A DNA stretch of 64,000 bases from Vibrio nereis NBRC 15637 (GTDB taxonomy: Bacteria > Pseudomonadota > Gammaproteobacteria > Enterobacterales > Vibrionaceae): the NCBI RefSeq assembly GCF_001591105.1, contig NZ_BCUD01000009.1:91543-155542 (forward strand), written 5' to 3'. A program made the position numbers and the translations under genes. This document shows positions 45,670 to 55,607 of this stretch, piece after piece. The notes beneath the pieces are model-generated. The model ran no database searches. It worked only from the letters and a program-made list of their open reading frames with translations, and was not told where the DNA came from. How positions within the stretch are numbered: position 1 is the first letter of the stretch; each line of letters opens with the position of its first letter.

Positions 45670-47511
45670 TTAACCATTAGAAACCCTCGACTCAGACGTT
45701 TGGTTCATTTTATAAAATTCGACCAATTCGGTCGGCTTTTGTGGTCGAGAGAAGTAGTAACCTTGAATGTGTTCACAACCCATGGCGTAAAGTTTATCTA
45801 AGGCGAGTTTACTCTCCACCCCTTCTGCAATCAGTTCGACATTGAGCTGTTTGGCGAGCTGAGTGATTAACCATACAACTCGTTCAGCGGTTTTACTCGA
45901 AATCATGTTGCGAATGAAAGTGGCATCCACTTTGATGTAATCGATCGGGTAGCTATGAATGTAATTTAGGCTTGAGTAGCCTGTACCGAAGTCATCAAGG
46001 GCGATGGAAAAACCGAGAAGCCGTAAGTTATCCAAGGTTTTGCGTACTTCACTGGTTTTTGAAAGCAGTACCGTTTCCGTTAGCTCGATAGTAAAATCGC
46101 AAGGGCTAAACCCATAGCCTTGGATCGTGTCTAACAAATTATGAAGATAGTGGCTGGAGTTTTGTATTTCATATGCAGAGCAATTAATACTCAGTCTAAC
46201 TTTGTACCCTAAGCCTTGCTCAATTTTTTGTTTAGCTAGGCAAGCCAGTTGCAGAATACGCTCTCCGAGTTCGATGATCAGGCCAGACTGTTCTGCAGCA
46301 TGAATGAACTCGATAGGTGACACATTGCCTAGTGTTTCACTGTGCCATCGAGCCAAAATTTCGAAGTAATCCCACTTGTTTGAGTCGTGTGCCACGATCG
46401 GTTGTACAACGACATAGACTTCACTTTGAGTGATGTCTTTGTCTAGTTCGTTCCTGAGTGCATCTATCACCATGGCGCGTCGGTAATATTGAACGCTCAA
46501 ATGTGTGTCATAGCATTGTATGTAATGCTGGCGAGACTGTTTACATTCTTTGAGCGCTAAACTGGCGTTAAGGATGATCTGATCCGCGGTAAGGTGCTGC
46601 GCACTGTTGCTGGCTAAGCCAATGCTCACTCGGATTTTAATGGTGTGCGCGGAGTCTTGGTAGCCGGATTCCACTTTGCTGATGATACGATTACAAACCT
46701 CAAACGGATCCTCAGCCAAGGAAATAAAGGCGAACTCGTCTCCGGCAATGCGGTAAGCCAGTTGCGAATCTTCGACGGAATCTTTGATCGCGTTCGCCAC
46801 AAACTTAATCACTTCATCGCCAATGTAATTACCATAAATGTCGTTAATCGATTTGAAGTTATCAATATCGATATAGGCGAGGGTAAAAGACTGAACATTG
46901 TTTTCTGTCAGTTGATCCAGTTTACTGGATAAGCATGTTCGATTGAGTAAGCCAGTGAGGTTGTCGTGGGAGACTTCAAAACTCAGCTGATGCACTAGCA
47001 TTTTGGATTTATCAGCCAGCCATTTTTCACGTAAGCAATGGACGATCAGCCGGGCAAACAACTGGTGGTAATAAATGAGATCTTCGGTTTCATCCAGTGG
47101 AGAGGCAAACGAAGATTGTAAAACCCCCAGCACTTCTCCTGACGATGATTTGAGCGGTATCCCTATGTACGCTTGCGCTCCAGCTTCTTGAAGAAAACGG
47201 AAGTCGGAAAAGGTCTCGCTAAAATTTTTCTCATATAAAATATAGTCTTGCTTGGAGTCTTGAAAAATTGCGCAGGGCGTATCGGCCAGAGAGTACTCCA
47301 CTGGTGGCTTAAGCTCGTTTTGGCAAGCGTATGAAAGCGTTCTTACCTTAGTATTGATGCAATTAAACTCAACCAAACAGGTACAAATAGAGCCAAATTG
47401 CTGATGCAACACTAGGGTTACTTTTTCCAGCAATTCGGTATCGTCTAAACCTAACGTGTCGTAGATAACATCCAAGTACGTCAACGACTTATTCATCATA
47501 TTCCTAGCCAT
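45670..47511 (-). CDS. GAF-GGDEF-EAL signalling protein
   Basis: A 613-residue soluble protein. A GAF sensor domain fills about 20-165 (AYIGIPLKSSSGEVLGVLQS). The GGDEF domain (about 175-335) reads AGDEF in place of GGDEF, with DIDNFKSINDIYGNYIGDEV intact, so activity is uncertain. The EAL domain (about 350-605) has EILARW, NCSA, ELTE, LDDFGTGYSSL, IKVDATFI and AEGVE, so it should hydrolyse c-di-GMP. No membrane segment is present. The start may also be one of two ATGs about 12 bases downstream. Confidence 0.87.
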   Translation of the reverse strand: MARNMMNKSLTYLDVIYDTLGLDDTELLEKVTLVLHQQFGSICTCLVEFNCINTKVRTLSYACQNELKPPVEYSLADTPCAIFQDSKQDYILYEKNFSETFSDFRFLQEAGAQAYIGIPLKSSSGEVLGVLQSSFASPLDETEDLIYYHQLFARLIVHCLREKWLADKSKMLVHQLSFEVSHDNLTGLLNRTCLSSKLDQLTENNVQSFTLAYIDIDNFKSINDIYGNYIGDEVIKFVANAIKDSVEDSQLAYRIAGDEFAFISLAEDPFEVCNRIISKVESGYQDSAHTIKIRVSIGLASNSAQHLTADQIILNASLALKECKQSRQHYIQCYDTHLSVQYYRRAMVIDALRNELDKDITQSEVYVVVQPIVAHDSNKWDYFEILARWHSETLGNVSPIEFIHAAEQSGLIIELGERILQLACLAKQKIEQGLGYKVRLSINCSAYEIQNSSHYLHNLLDTIQGYGFSPCDFTIELTETVLLSKTSEVRKTLDNLRLLGFSIALDDFGTGYSSLNYIHSYPIDYIKVDATFIRNMISSKTAERVVWLITQLAKQLNVELIAEGVESKLALDKLYAMGCEHIQGYYFSRPQKPTELVEFYKMNQTSESRVSNG

Positions 47512-47628
47512 AGTGAGAACCTAAATTTTATAAACATCCAAATGTAATTAGTCAGGGCTCACATTAAATATGGCGTACGTTGCATAGATAGGCAAATACT
47601 GAGTGCAAATAATTAGTCGTAGCTCGGT

Positions 47629-48513
47629 TTATATGTGCTCTTGAGCCAGTCGCTCTTTAAGGTAATCGAGAAAAAGTTTCGTTCGGGTATGCTGGTAATC
47701 GAGCTTAGGATAGTAAGCATACACTGTTGCTTCATCCGCCGTGATATCTGGTAGGATGCGTTTTAATGTCCCTGCTTTGAGTTCGTCTTTGATCATAAAA
47801 TCATTGGTTATCAGGACGCCCATACCGCTTTTGGCTGCGTAGAACAGTGCTTCCGGGTTAGTAGTTGTGAAGTTTCCTGTCAGTACCACGCGTTGTCCTT
47901 TAGAGAGTTTAACTTCCCGCTGAGGCTTTTCTCCCCATACCAAAGCATTGTGTTCTTTTAACTCGGTGGCATTTTGGGGTTCGCCAAAGCGCTCAATGTA
48001 ATCGGGAGAGGCGTAGAACCCCGCCTTGTGCTCAAATAGTGCGGTTGCTTTGAAGCTTAATGAGTTCAGTTGTTCTAACTCGCGACTAATAAAGAGATCC
48101 AAGCTCAGTTCAGGCAGTTGCCCCGGGGTGGTCGTGATCAGTTGAATGCGAATATCTGGGTACATGTGGAGAAAATCATTCAGATAGCGCACTAAGAATT
48201 TAGAACCTACCGCCAGTGTTGCGCCAATTTTTAGCAGCCCAGCAGGAGTTTGGCTAACAGAACGCGTCTCATCCACAATGGATTGCCAACTTTCTATCTG
48301 GACTTTAGCTCGCTCGTAGAAGAGAGCACCTGCCTCTGTTTGGGTCACGGAACGAGTGGTGCGCTTGAGCAATTGCACCCCGATCCGCTCTTCTAGCCAG
48401 TGAATACGTTTACTAATAGCAGAGCTGGTGGTGTTCATCTTACGTGCCGCACCACTGAAGCTTCCTTCGTCGACCACTCGTATGTAGCTATGAACACTTT
48501 GAATCCAATCCAT
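47629..48513 (-). CDS. LysR-family transcriptional regulator
   Basis: A 294-residue LysR protein. An N-terminal helix-turn-helix (about 5-62; GSFSGAARKMNTTSSAISKRIHWLEERIGVQLL, split here in blocks) is followed by the LysR substrate domain (about 90-290; YLNDFLHMYPDIRI and GNFTTTNPEALFYAAKSGMGV). It belongs to the group often regulating adjacent genes, but the next gene on the other side is small and in the opposite orientation. The target is unknown. Confidence 0.92.
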   Translation of the reverse strand: MDWIQSVHSYIRVVDEGSFSGAARKMNTTSSAISKRIHWLEERIGVQLLKRTTRSVTQTEAGALFYERAKVQIESWQSIVDETRSVSQTPAGLLKIGATLAVGSKFLVRYLNDFLHMYPDIRIQLITTTPGQLPELSLDLFISRELEQLNSLSFKATALFEHKAGFYASPDYIERFGEPQNATELKEHNALVWGEKPQREVKLSKGQRVVLTGNFTTTNPEALFYAAKSGMGVLITNDFMIKDELKAGTLKRILPDITADEATVYAYYPKLDYQHTRTKLFLDYLKERLAQEHI

Positions 48514-48761
48514 TTACTGGCCCTTATTTATTCTTATCAGGCATTAATTAGCCTTTTAAATTGGTTATTATTTTTAAATCGTATCCAATCTACACCTATT
48601 TAGTGATGGCTTAAAGGGGCGTGTAAAAGAGAACGTTTATATTCAAGGTTGAAAAACTTGTGCGAATGTTGAGCATACGGTGAGCCAAAGAGTTTGCTTG
48701 AAAGCCACTAGGTGATTGATACAATGCGCGCAGAAATATTCCATCCATTGAGGACAAAAGC

Positions 48762-49115
48762 ATGGAACAGAAAGAATTTGAACAGTTGGTTAAAGCACTG
48801 TGCGAGAAAGAGAGTCTTCCACAAGCATTAGAAATGCTGAAAACCAGCGAAGATGAAGAGGTTGCAGCCGCCGCTGAGTCTCTTACTGGTCAGTTTGCTC
48901 TTGCAGAAGTTGAAGGTGAAAAACGTATTTACCACGTTACGCTACAAGAAAATGAGCAAGGGGAAGAGCAAGAGTTCATCGAGCATGTGATGAACGAAGG
49001 TGATGATGTGATTCGCTTTGTTGCTTGGTTCTTTGATGCGATGTTTGAAGTGAAACGTAAAGACACCTATCAAGCCGCTGGAAAAACCTATCAGCAACCT
49101 AAACGTGTGAAATAA
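48762..49115 (+). CDS. Small acidic protein, unknown
   Basis: A 117-residue acidic protein with no signal peptide or membrane segment, rich in Glu (TSEDEEVAAAAESL, EQGEEQEFIEHVMNEGDD) and with a basic end. It looks helical at the start and mixed later. GAGGA lies before the ATG. It resembles small conserved Vibrio proteins of unknown function; I do not name a family. Confidence 0.65.
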   Translation: MEQKEFEQLVKALCEKESLPQALEMLKTSEDEEVAAAAESLTGQFALAEVEGEKRIYHVTLQENEQGEEQEFIEHVMNEGDDVIRFVAWFFDAMFEVKRKDTYQAAGKTYQQPKRVK

Positions 49116-49183
49116 TGTGATTTAGATCTTGTTTTTGTTTTATTTGTGATTAAAATCACACTCCTGATATCGAGGAGATAAAC

Positions 49184-49315
49184 ATGAATCACGAACTAGG
49201 CAATGCATATCTTGGTCAAATGATCGCGAAACAAGCGATGTATGAAGCACTGAATAAGCCTAAAGCGAAGAAAGCCTCTTTCTTTAAGCGTATGATGAAG
49301 AAAGTCGCGAAGTAA
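49184..49315 (+). CDS. Small basic protein of 43 residues
   Basis: A short frame with a very good start: GAGGAG 7 bases before ATG. The product starts MNHELGNAYLGQMIAKQAM and ends in a Lys-rich amphipathic tail (KKASFFKRMMKKVAK). A terminator follows 22 bases later, so it is probably a real small gene. It may bind membrane or nucleic acid through the basic tail; that is guesswork. Confidence 0.6.
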   Translation: MNHELGNAYLGQMIAKQAMYEALNKPKAKKASFFKRMMKKVAK

Positions 49316-49337
49316 ACGTAGCCGCTGAATTTAAAAC

Positions 49338-49361
49338 AAAGCCCCCAAATTTGGGGGCTTT
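49338..49361. terminator. Bidirectional terminator
   Basis: A perfect 24-base palindrome with AAAGCCCCCAAA and TTTGGGGGCTTT arms, between the small basic gene and the converging glutaredoxin gene. Confidence 0.85.
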
Positions 49362-49394
49362 GTTGTATTAGCTTGATTGATATCTTTGTGTTGG

Positions 49395-49997
49395 CTAACC
49401 AAGGTTGACGACGTTATCAGGTACTTTATTTAATCCCTTCTTATTTAACCAAGTATCAAGATTGTCTGCGCCGCCAATATATTGGCCATCCATCCAGATC
49501 TGAGGAACCGTAACAGGTGTTTTTTCACCAATGATGGCTTTGACCTCTGGAATCATGCGGTAAAGAGCAGCGCTGTCTTTCACCACATCATAATATTGAT
49601 ATTCAACCCCTGCTTCGTCGAGCATTTTTTTCGCTTTAATGCAGTATGGACAGGTCTCTTTACCGTAAACAATGTTGCCTTTTAATGTATCGCGTTTTGT
49701 CCATTCTTGGATCACCGCTTGTACCAGCATGCCACGGTTCAGAGCCTCACCCTGGCTGATTACCTTACCTTCCACCATGACGATTGGCGCGTGCCAAGCC
49801 CCAACTTTGAGTGGTTCCCACCAGTGTGACAACCAGTCCTTTACCTCTAGTTTGATAGGTACGCCAAAGAGTTCATTCTCAAAGGTGTCACTAAGAATGT
49901 CTGTAGTCAATGTACACTCACCGCATGGGATCTTGACGCTAAATGGGCCCCAACTGCCTGCCCAACGGTAGAGCGTGATTTTGATTGGGTCTGTCAT
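49395..49997 (-). CDS. Two-domain thioredoxin-fold/glutaredoxin protein
   Basis: A 200-residue protein. The N-terminal half begins as a strand, contains CGEC (about 25-28) and WWEPLKVGAWHAPIV, and resembles a thioredoxin-like domain. The C-terminal half (about 105-200) is a classic glutaredoxin with CPYC (about 115-118), the TVPQIW cis-Pro motif and GGADNL. It should reduce disulfides using glutathione. A fused pair of this kind is less common than single-domain glutaredoxin. Confidence 0.85.
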   Translation of the reverse strand: MTDPIKITLYRWAGSWGPFSVKIPCGECTLTTDILSDTFENELFGVPIKLEVKDWLSHWWEPLKVGAWHAPIVMVEGKVISQGEALNRGMLVQAVIQEWTKRDTLKGNIVYGKETCPYCIKAKKMLDEAGVEYQYYDVVKDSAALYRMIPEVKAIIGEKTPVTVPQIWMDGQYIGGADNLDTWLNKKGLNKVPDNVVNLG

Positions 49998-50047
49998 AGA
50001 ATGCTCTCCTGAAGCTCTTTCCTTAATAGAAAGAGTTTCGCCGTGGT

Positions 50048-50938
50048 TTATTTCAGTAGCTTAGACTTTTTTGACTCCCACTGGGTGATAAAAGCCACAG
50101 AAGCAATGATGATCGCCGCCCCTAACCACAAGCGACCCGGAGGAACCCAGCCAAAGACCATCCAGCCTGCGAGTACATTGAGTGGCAATTTCGCATGGTC
50201 AAATGGCTGAACAAAAGACGCGTCGGCAACCGAGTACGCTTTTACAATGGCCCATTGTGCTAACGCGGTAATCGCCCCAGCAGCAATCAATACCATCCAG
50301 ATCGTGCCACCCGTTGGTAGTTGCCAGTCTGGTAATGCGAGTAAAATATTGAATGGAGTAATCAAAATAAGTAAGTAAACGACCATCGTCGAAGGGGAGT
50401 CATCTGACGATAATTTCTTCACCATTAACGAGTAACATGCCCAGAAAAACGCGGCTCCTACAGGCAGTAAAGAAGCCCAATTGAAGTCTTCAGCCCAAGG
50501 CTCAAGGATAATCATTGCGCCAGCAAAGCCTGTCAGTGTTGCAAACCAGCGAGCAACGCCCACTTTTTCTTTCAACAATAATCCAGAACCAACGGTTGCA
50601 AAAAGTGGTGACGTCATCAGCAATGCGATGCCTTGCCAGATAGGAACAGGGTAAGCCAGTGCCCACAACCATAGCTGGATACCAATCACGGAAAGGAATA
50701 CACGAAATACGTGCATACCTAAATGCTCAGTCTTGAGAGACTTTCTGATGCCGAGCGTTTTCAAGTACGGGAGGATAACAATAAGCGCAATCGCGTATTG
50801 AATGAGTGCCACTGTGGTGGATGATAAGCCAAAGTTGATACTAGCGACTTGAGCAAGGCTATTCACGACGGCAAAAGCAAGGCCTGCTGTGAGCATCCAG
50901 CTTGCGCCTTGTAGTGGGAGGTGGGATCGTTTTGTCAT
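50048..50938 (-). CDS. EamA-family (DMT) transporter
   Basis: A 296-residue inner-membrane protein with ten hydrophobic helices in two EamA repeats of about 145 residues (first around LTAGLAFAVVNSLAQVA, second around LLPVGAAFFWACYSLMVKKL). The drug/metabolite transporter superfamily exports metabolites; the substrate here is unknown. It lies 50 bases after the glutaredoxin-like gene on the same strand, with room for its own promoter. Confidence 0.88.
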   Translation of the reverse strand: MTKRSHLPLQGASWMLTAGLAFAVVNSLAQVASINFGLSSTTVALIQYAIALIVILPYLKTLGIRKSLKTEHLGMHVFRVFLSVIGIQLWLWALAYPVPIWQGIALLMTSPLFATVGSGLLLKEKVGVARWFATLTGFAGAMIILEPWAEDFNWASLLPVGAAFFWACYSLMVKKLSSDDSPSTMVVYLLILITPFNILLALPDWQLPTGGTIWMVLIAAGAITALAQWAIVKAYSVADASFVQPFDHAKLPLNVLAGWMVFGWVPPGRLWLGAAIIIASVAFITQWESKKSKLLK

Positions 50939-51060
50939 GGTTTTTGTTAGAGAAAAATGGTAGGCAGAATAATACGTGTTTATCGGGCGGTCGTCATCTG
51001 TCTATCTTGTTGTTGATGCTCAAAAAATTAGTACTATTAACCTTGGTTTTTATAGGTGAT

Positions 51061-51116
51061 AAAAAGCGACTCCTCCGCACAAGATGATTTCAATACTCTT
51101 TTACGGAGGAGTCGCT
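51061..51116 (-). terminator. Terminator of the MATE gene with long perfect arms
   Basis: AGCGACTCCTCCG and CGGAGGAGTCGCT are perfect 13-base arms around a 26-base loop. Reading on the minus strand, it is followed by TTTTT, and lies about 33 bases after the MATE stop. Confidence 0.75.
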
Positions 51117-51148
51117 GATCTGAAAAGATATTCGCCGCGAAGTAGAAG

Positions 51149-52486
51149 TTAAAGTCGCGTGAGCTTATCTTCGACCTGCTTGAGTGCTTGCTGGTACATG
51201 AACCATGCGCTAATACCCGCAAGGATATTACCCAGTAGCGCGCCGTAGAATATTCCTTTCAATCCCAACAGCTGTGAGCCGATCCATAAACAAGGTAAGA
51301 AAAATGCAAACAGGCGCAGCGCAGATATGGTTAAAGCTGTGTATGACTTGCCGAGTGCATTTGAGATAGAAACCATCAACATACAGATCCCAAGTGGCCC
51401 CAGACTCAGTGGTACGATCAGCAAATGCCAGTTCAGAATGTCAGTCACGCTACTTTCGCTAGTCATCAACTCGGCCAGAGGTGTCGCAAATAACCAAGTC
51501 AGTAGCGCAATCAGAAGTTGAAAACCCAACACGAACTGACACGCCAAGAGCACCAATTTTCGGATATCTTGTAAATCGCGTGAGCCAAGTAATCGTCCAA
51601 CCATCGGAGGCATAGACATAGTGAGTGCCAAAACCGCGACAATAGCAAAGAATTCATAACGTGAACCCAGCGCCCATGCAGCAACGGCGGCCGTGCCGTA
51701 GCTTGCGAGCAGTTTCGTGGCCAACATGGAGGATAATGGGGGAAGCAATTGGCTGATCATGGCTGGGCCCATGATATTGGTGATAGAGCGAACGCTTTTC
51801 ACCACATTTAAGTCATCCCAGTCAAAGCTAAGCCAATGGTTTTTATTTACCTTGGGTGCAACGACGAGAATCCCGATGCCAAACGACAGAATCGTGGCTA
51901 TGGCTGCGCCATTAATGCCTAAGTCGAGCGTAAAGATAAAAATAGGGTCGAGCACCATATTGAGTACGCTGGTCACCATCATCATAGTGCCGGGTAACAT
52001 GGTGTTTCCGTTCGCTCGGCAAATACTGTAGAAAAAGTATAAAAATGCCCCTGTCCACGCACTGATCAACCACACGATCCAGTAGCTTTCAACGATCGGA
52101 AAAACTGTGTCTGGCGCACTTAGCAGTAGCAAAATAAAATCTCTGATCAAATAAATCAGAACCGCTACGACAGCGACTCCGATGCTACCGATGGTAATAA
52201 TCAGCCCACCCAGTTGTTTTGCATACTGAGTTTGCTTTGCCCCTAGTGCTTTTGAAATCACAGCAGTGGTAGCAATGCCAAGACCAACTTGAATACCAAT
52301 AATGACCATTTGTATCGGCAGCGTGAAACCTTGCGCCGCAAGAGGCAGCACACCAAGTTGACCGATAAATGCACTGTCAATCAGTTGGAAACTCATCAGA
52401 GACAAAACACCAAACATCATGGGCCATGTCATTTGAAAAAGCTGACGAGCTAAAGAAGGGGAGGATCCCCGCGTTGTTGATGTCAT
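51149..52486 (-). CDS. MATE-family multidrug efflux transporter
   Basis: A 445-residue membrane protein of twelve helices in two halves, with the MATE features: LIDSAFIGQLGVLPLAAQGF near the start, QVGLGIATTAVISKALGAK for the first half, and AAVAAWALGSRYEFF in the second. It should be a cation-driven exporter of drugs or metabolites. It stands alone, facing the HAD gene behind it at a distance of 130 bases. Confidence 0.92.
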   Translation of the reverse strand: MTSTTRGSSPSLARQLFQMTWPMMFGVLSLMSFQLIDSAFIGQLGVLPLAAQGFTLPIQMVIIGIQVGLGIATTAVISKALGAKQTQYAKQLGGLIITIGSIGVAVVAVLIYLIRDFILLLLSAPDTVFPIVESYWIVWLISAWTGAFLYFFYSICRANGNTMLPGTMMMVTSVLNMVLDPIFIFTLDLGINGAAIATILSFGIGILVVAPKVNKNHWLSFDWDDLNVVKSVRSITNIMGPAMISQLLPPLSSMLATKLLASYGTAAVAAWALGSRYEFFAIVAVLALTMSMPPMVGRLLGSRDLQDIRKLVLLACQFVLGFQLLIALLTWLFATPLAELMTSESSVTDILNWHLLIVPLSLGPLGICMLMVSISNALGKSYTALTISALRLFAFFLPCLWIGSQLLGLKGIFYGALLGNILAGISAWFMYQQALKQVEDKLTRL

Positions 52487-52621
52487 ATTAACCTTTGTTT
52501 CGGTTGGAAGTGAGTGGCATGTCGTTATCCACTGTTGTAAATCTTGGTTAAAAGGTGCAATTTCAAGCGCTAAACGGAAAAGATTCTAGCAATGGTGAAT
52601 TTAGTTATCTTAAGTCCGAAA

Positions 52622-53221
52622 TTAAGACAGTAATTCGACCAGTTCATCAAGCTGTTTCACCACAACCGAAGCATGTGCGTGAAATAAAGAGTCCTTGCCA
52701 TTGGTGACTAGACAAGAGGGCATGCAAGCATTAAATGCTGCTTGCAGATCATAGAGGTAGTCACCCACGTATAAGACTTGATGAGGCTTCAGCGCCCACT
52801 CATTAGCCAAAGCAAGCAATGAATCGGGGGCGGGTTTCGGCGGGAAATGCTCGCGAGTGATAATACGAGAGATATTGAGTCGATTGTGCGTTACTTTTCT
52901 TAAAGCTGCCATTTCACAGTTACGAGTGATAATTGCAGTATGTAGGTCATTTTTTTCAATAAAGCTCAATAGTGTCAGGCAACCAGGCATAGGGGCAGAA
53001 TGGGCCGCGTCATCCATTTCGTGCTGCAGTATGAGTTCGGTGGCTTTAGCACTTTGCTGCGGGCATTGAATGTCATCCACATAGGAAAGCAAATCATGCT
53101 CTTGTGGGCATCCTACTTGCTCACGTAGCCATTGAAAGTTCATGTTGGAGCTGACGAGGGTATTGTCCAAGTCAAAAACAATGGCTTTAATGTCCGACGT
53201 GTCGAGTTGTACAGCTGGCAT
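52622..53221 (-). CDS. HAD-superfamily phosphatase
   Basis: A 199-residue HAD hydrolase with motif I VFDLDNTL (about 15-22), motif II in IITRN, the lysine in PPKPAPDS, and motifs III/IV in GDYLYDLQAA. This layout is of the beta-phosphoglucomutase/GphA-like group with a small helical cap. The substrate is unknown. Confidence 0.9.
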   Translation of the reverse strand: MPAVQLDTSDIKAIVFDLDNTLVSSNMNFQWLREQVGCPQEHDLLSYVDDIQCPQQSAKATELILQHEMDDAAHSAPMPGCLTLLSFIEKNDLHTAIITRNCEMAALRKVTHNRLNISRIITREHFPPKPAPDSLLALANEWALKPHQVLYVGDYLYDLQAAFNACMPSCLVTNGKDSLFHAHASVVVKQLDELVELLS

Positions 53222-53315
53222 AAAACGGACCTCAATTAACGAATACCAACCTGACAGCGTGGTCGGCTTAGCTTCGCCGACATCGGATTAATCAGATTGG
53301 CATCCATATGGGATA

Positions 53316-53675
53316 TTAAGCGAACTCTTGCTCTAAATAAGCCACGATGTCTGATGATTCGTACATCCACTCGACTTGGCCATCTTTTTCGATTCTTAGG
53401 CAAGGCACTTTGACCTTACCACCGCCAGATTCAAGTTCACTGCGATGCTGCGGATTACTTTTCGCATCACGCAGTTCAATGTTGACGGATTGGCGCTTTA
53501 TCGCGCGACGTACTTTCACACAAAATGGACAAGCTTCGAACTGATAAAGCGCCATGTTTTGTGCTTTGTTGTCGGCTTCTTTTTGCGATTCTTCTGAGCG
53601 CTTTACTCCCTTTGGAGAGAATACAAAGTTGAGCAGCAGGATAATGCGGCCCAAAAACCAACGAATAAACTTCAT
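53316..53675 (-). CDS. Membrane-anchored glutaredoxin-like protein
   Basis: A 119-residue protein. An N-terminal hydrophobic stretch (FLGRIILLLNFVF) and a charged linker lead to a glutaredoxin fold with CPFC (about 52-55), VKVPCLRI around the cis-Pro, and YESSDIVAYLEQEF. It should be a membrane-tethered thiol oxidoreductase. ATG at the end of a short spacer; no partner gene is clear. Confidence 0.85.
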   Translation of the reverse strand: MKFIRWFLGRIILLLNFVFSPKGVKRSEESQKEADNKAQNMALYQFEACPFCVKVRRAIKRQSVNIELRDAKSNPQHRSELESGGGKVKVPCLRIEKDGQVEWMYESSDIVAYLEQEFA

Positions 53676-53777
53676 AACATTCCTTTAATTATAGATTTTG
53701 CTAGTGACTTTACGATATGAAAGAGCCGTTGAGCGTTGGCTCTTGCATTGACGTGGGCATTGTAGCTAAGTTGACCG

Positions 53778-55379
53778 TTAGAGTGTACTTATCTTGTGGT
53801 TCTTAGTGACAGTAATCCCCAATCTTTTCGCTAGTCTGGTTAAGTTTGCACGGTCTGTTTTTAACTCGCGTGCGGCTTGAGCCCAGTTAAAGTTCGCACT
53901 TGTCAGTACGGTTGTAATGATGTTTCTTTGGTATTCATCAGTGGCTTCGCGCAGCCCCATAGACCAGTCAGGGCGAGGGAGCACTTCCTTAGACTTGGAA
54001 GAGGAATCTGACGACAGCTGAGCTAATGGCTGTAATTCGCCAATATCGTTAGTTGAGACGGTAATCAATTTACCATTAGTACCGCGTGCGCGCGCTTTTA
54101 ATGCGGCGCGGTTTATCACGTGTTCAAGCTCTCGCACGTTACCTGGCCAGTTATAGTTATTCAGTTGTTGCTGCGCTTCTTTACCCAACTTGATTTGCAC
54201 AATGCCGAGCTTGCGCCTCGCTTGTTCTAGAAAGAATCCCGCCAGCAGAGCTACATCACCTTGGCGATCTCTCAAAGGCGGTACATCAATCGGGTAAACA
54301 CTGAGTCGGTGATACAAGTCTGAACGGAAATGACCGTCTTCCACTTCTTGCTTCAAATCTCGATTGGTCGCTGCTAGTACCCGAACGTCTATGTTCTCTA
54401 CTTTGTCTTGACCGACGGGTTGAATTTCGTTGTTTTGCAGTGCGCGTAAGATTTTACTCTGTGCTGCTAAAGGCAGCTCACCAATCTCGTCGAGAAAAAG
54501 TGTTCCGCCGTCTGCTAAGGCAAATTTACCCATGCGCGACTTCTCTGCGCCCGTAAACGCCCCTTTGACGTGACCAAATAGCTCACTTTCGACTAAATTT
54601 TCCGGAATCGCGGCGCAGTTTACGTAAACTAGGGGTTGCTTACGGCGATGTGACAAGTGATGAATACTTCTGGCGACCAACTCTTTACCCACGCCTGTTT
54701 CACCGTGGATCAGAATATTGAAGTTTGATGGCGCAACGACTTCGATATCAGCTCTGAGTGACTCCATTGAAATGCTTGAGCCGATAATTTCACCGCCATC
54801 GCGCTCCCACGCTTCTTCATTCAGCTCTTCGAATCGTTGCTGAGTTTGCTTTGCTTGCTGCTCAAGTTGGCTGACGGTTAATGCGACTTTTAAGGTTGAA
54901 GCTGCAATAGCGGAAAGGGCTTCAAGGCTGCGGGCTGGGATATGGTTGAAAAGATTCGGCGTCATACTATCGAGTGTGAGCACGCCCAATAGCTTGTCTG
55001 CGTAGATTAATGGTAACCCCATACATGAATGCATCGGTAGATCACCCTCGTAATCGAGCAATAAATTGTCAAATGGGTCCGGCAGCGCGCAGTCAGAATC
55101 AAATCGTACTGCGGTTTTCGATTCGCAGATCGCTTTAAAGCGAGGATGTTCCTCGACCTTAAAACGCCGACCCATGGTATCGCGTGTTAATCCTTGCATC
55201 GATAACGGCACCAAAGTATCGCCTTGCAAGGACAGCAACGCGACACAGTCGCACTGAATGGCTTTACGGATGGCATCCAGAAGTTTACTGAACCTTTCAT
55301 GATCGTTGTCGCCTGCTGCAAGGCCGATGGTCATGTCGATAAGGGTTGATACAGAAATATCTTGCATCTCTTTAACCAA
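53778..55379 (-). CDS. norR: Nitric-oxide-sensing sigma-54 activator NorR
   Basis: A 533-residue enhancer-binding protein: GAF domain that senses NO through its iron (about 20-175), AAA+ sigma-54 domain (about 205-430) with Walker A GETGVGKE, the GAFTGA loop that contacts sigma-54, and Walker [10 protein letters not shown], then a C-terminal Fis-type helix-turn-helix (about 490-528; [20 protein letters not shown]). It is divergent from hmp, and the shared spacer holds three spaced NorR-type sites. It turns on hmp when NO is present. Confidence 0.94.
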   Translation of the reverse strand: MVKEMQDISVSTLIDMTIGLAAGDNDHERFSKLLDAIRKAIQCDCVALLSLQGDTLVPLSMQGLTRDTMGRRFKVEEHPRFKAICESKTAVRFDSDCALPDPFDNLLLDYEGDLPMHSCMGLPLIYADKLLGVLTLDSMTPNLFNHIPARSLEALSAIAASTLKVALTVSQLEQQAKQTQQRFEELNEEAWERDGGEIIGSSISMESLRADIEVVAPSNFNILIHGETGVGKELVARSIHHLSHRRKQPLVYVNCAAIPENLVESELFGHVKGAFTGAEKSRMGKFALADGGTLFLDEIGELPLAAQSKILRALQNNEIQPVGQDKVENIDVRVLAATNRDLKQEVEDGHFRSDLYHRLSVYPIDVPPLRDRQGDVALLAGFFLEQARRKLGIVQIKLGKEAQQQLNNYNWPGNVRELEHVINRAALKARARGTNGKLITVSTNDIGELQPLAQLSSDSSSKSKEVLPRPDWSMGLREATDEYQRNIITTVLTSANFNWAQAARELKTDRANLTRLAKRLGITVTKNHKISTL

Positions 55380-55429
55380 GTCTCTGTTTTAGAGCGTAAT
55401 CTTAACTGTATGAGATTGCGCCAATGGAT

Positions 55430-55487
55430 GTGAGTTATACTGATATTTTAGAGTCATTTAGACTCAATTGAAAGATGTCAAATTGAC
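55430..55487. promoter_or_regulatory. Three NorR binding sites in the norR-hmp spacer
   Basis: Three GT-N7-AC words are found: GTGAGTTATAC (55430-55440), GTCATTTAGAC (55453-55463) and GTCAAATTGAC (55477-55487). They are spaced 23 and 24 bases apart, close to two helical turns. The third is a clean palindrome GTCA-N3-TGAC. This mirrors the three essential NorR sites of the norR-norVW spacer in E. coli. Confidence 0.75.
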
Positions 55488-55542
55488 ATTTTATAGTGCT
55501 GTTTGGGCGTCTAACCTTAGTGATAGCCTGATTTTATTAAGT

Positions 55543-55557
55543 TGGCACTGATCGTGC
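55543..55557 (+). promoter_or_regulatory. Sigma-54 promoter of hmp
   Basis: TGGCACTGATCGTGC has GG and GC separated by exactly 10 bases, with the consensus TGGCAC. It lies about 50 bases before the hmp ATG and downstream of the NorR sites. Confidence 0.8.
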
Positions 55558-55607
55558 TCTGTCTAGTGAAAAACTATAAAACACTATAATCTAATCAGGA
55601 GAAGTCC

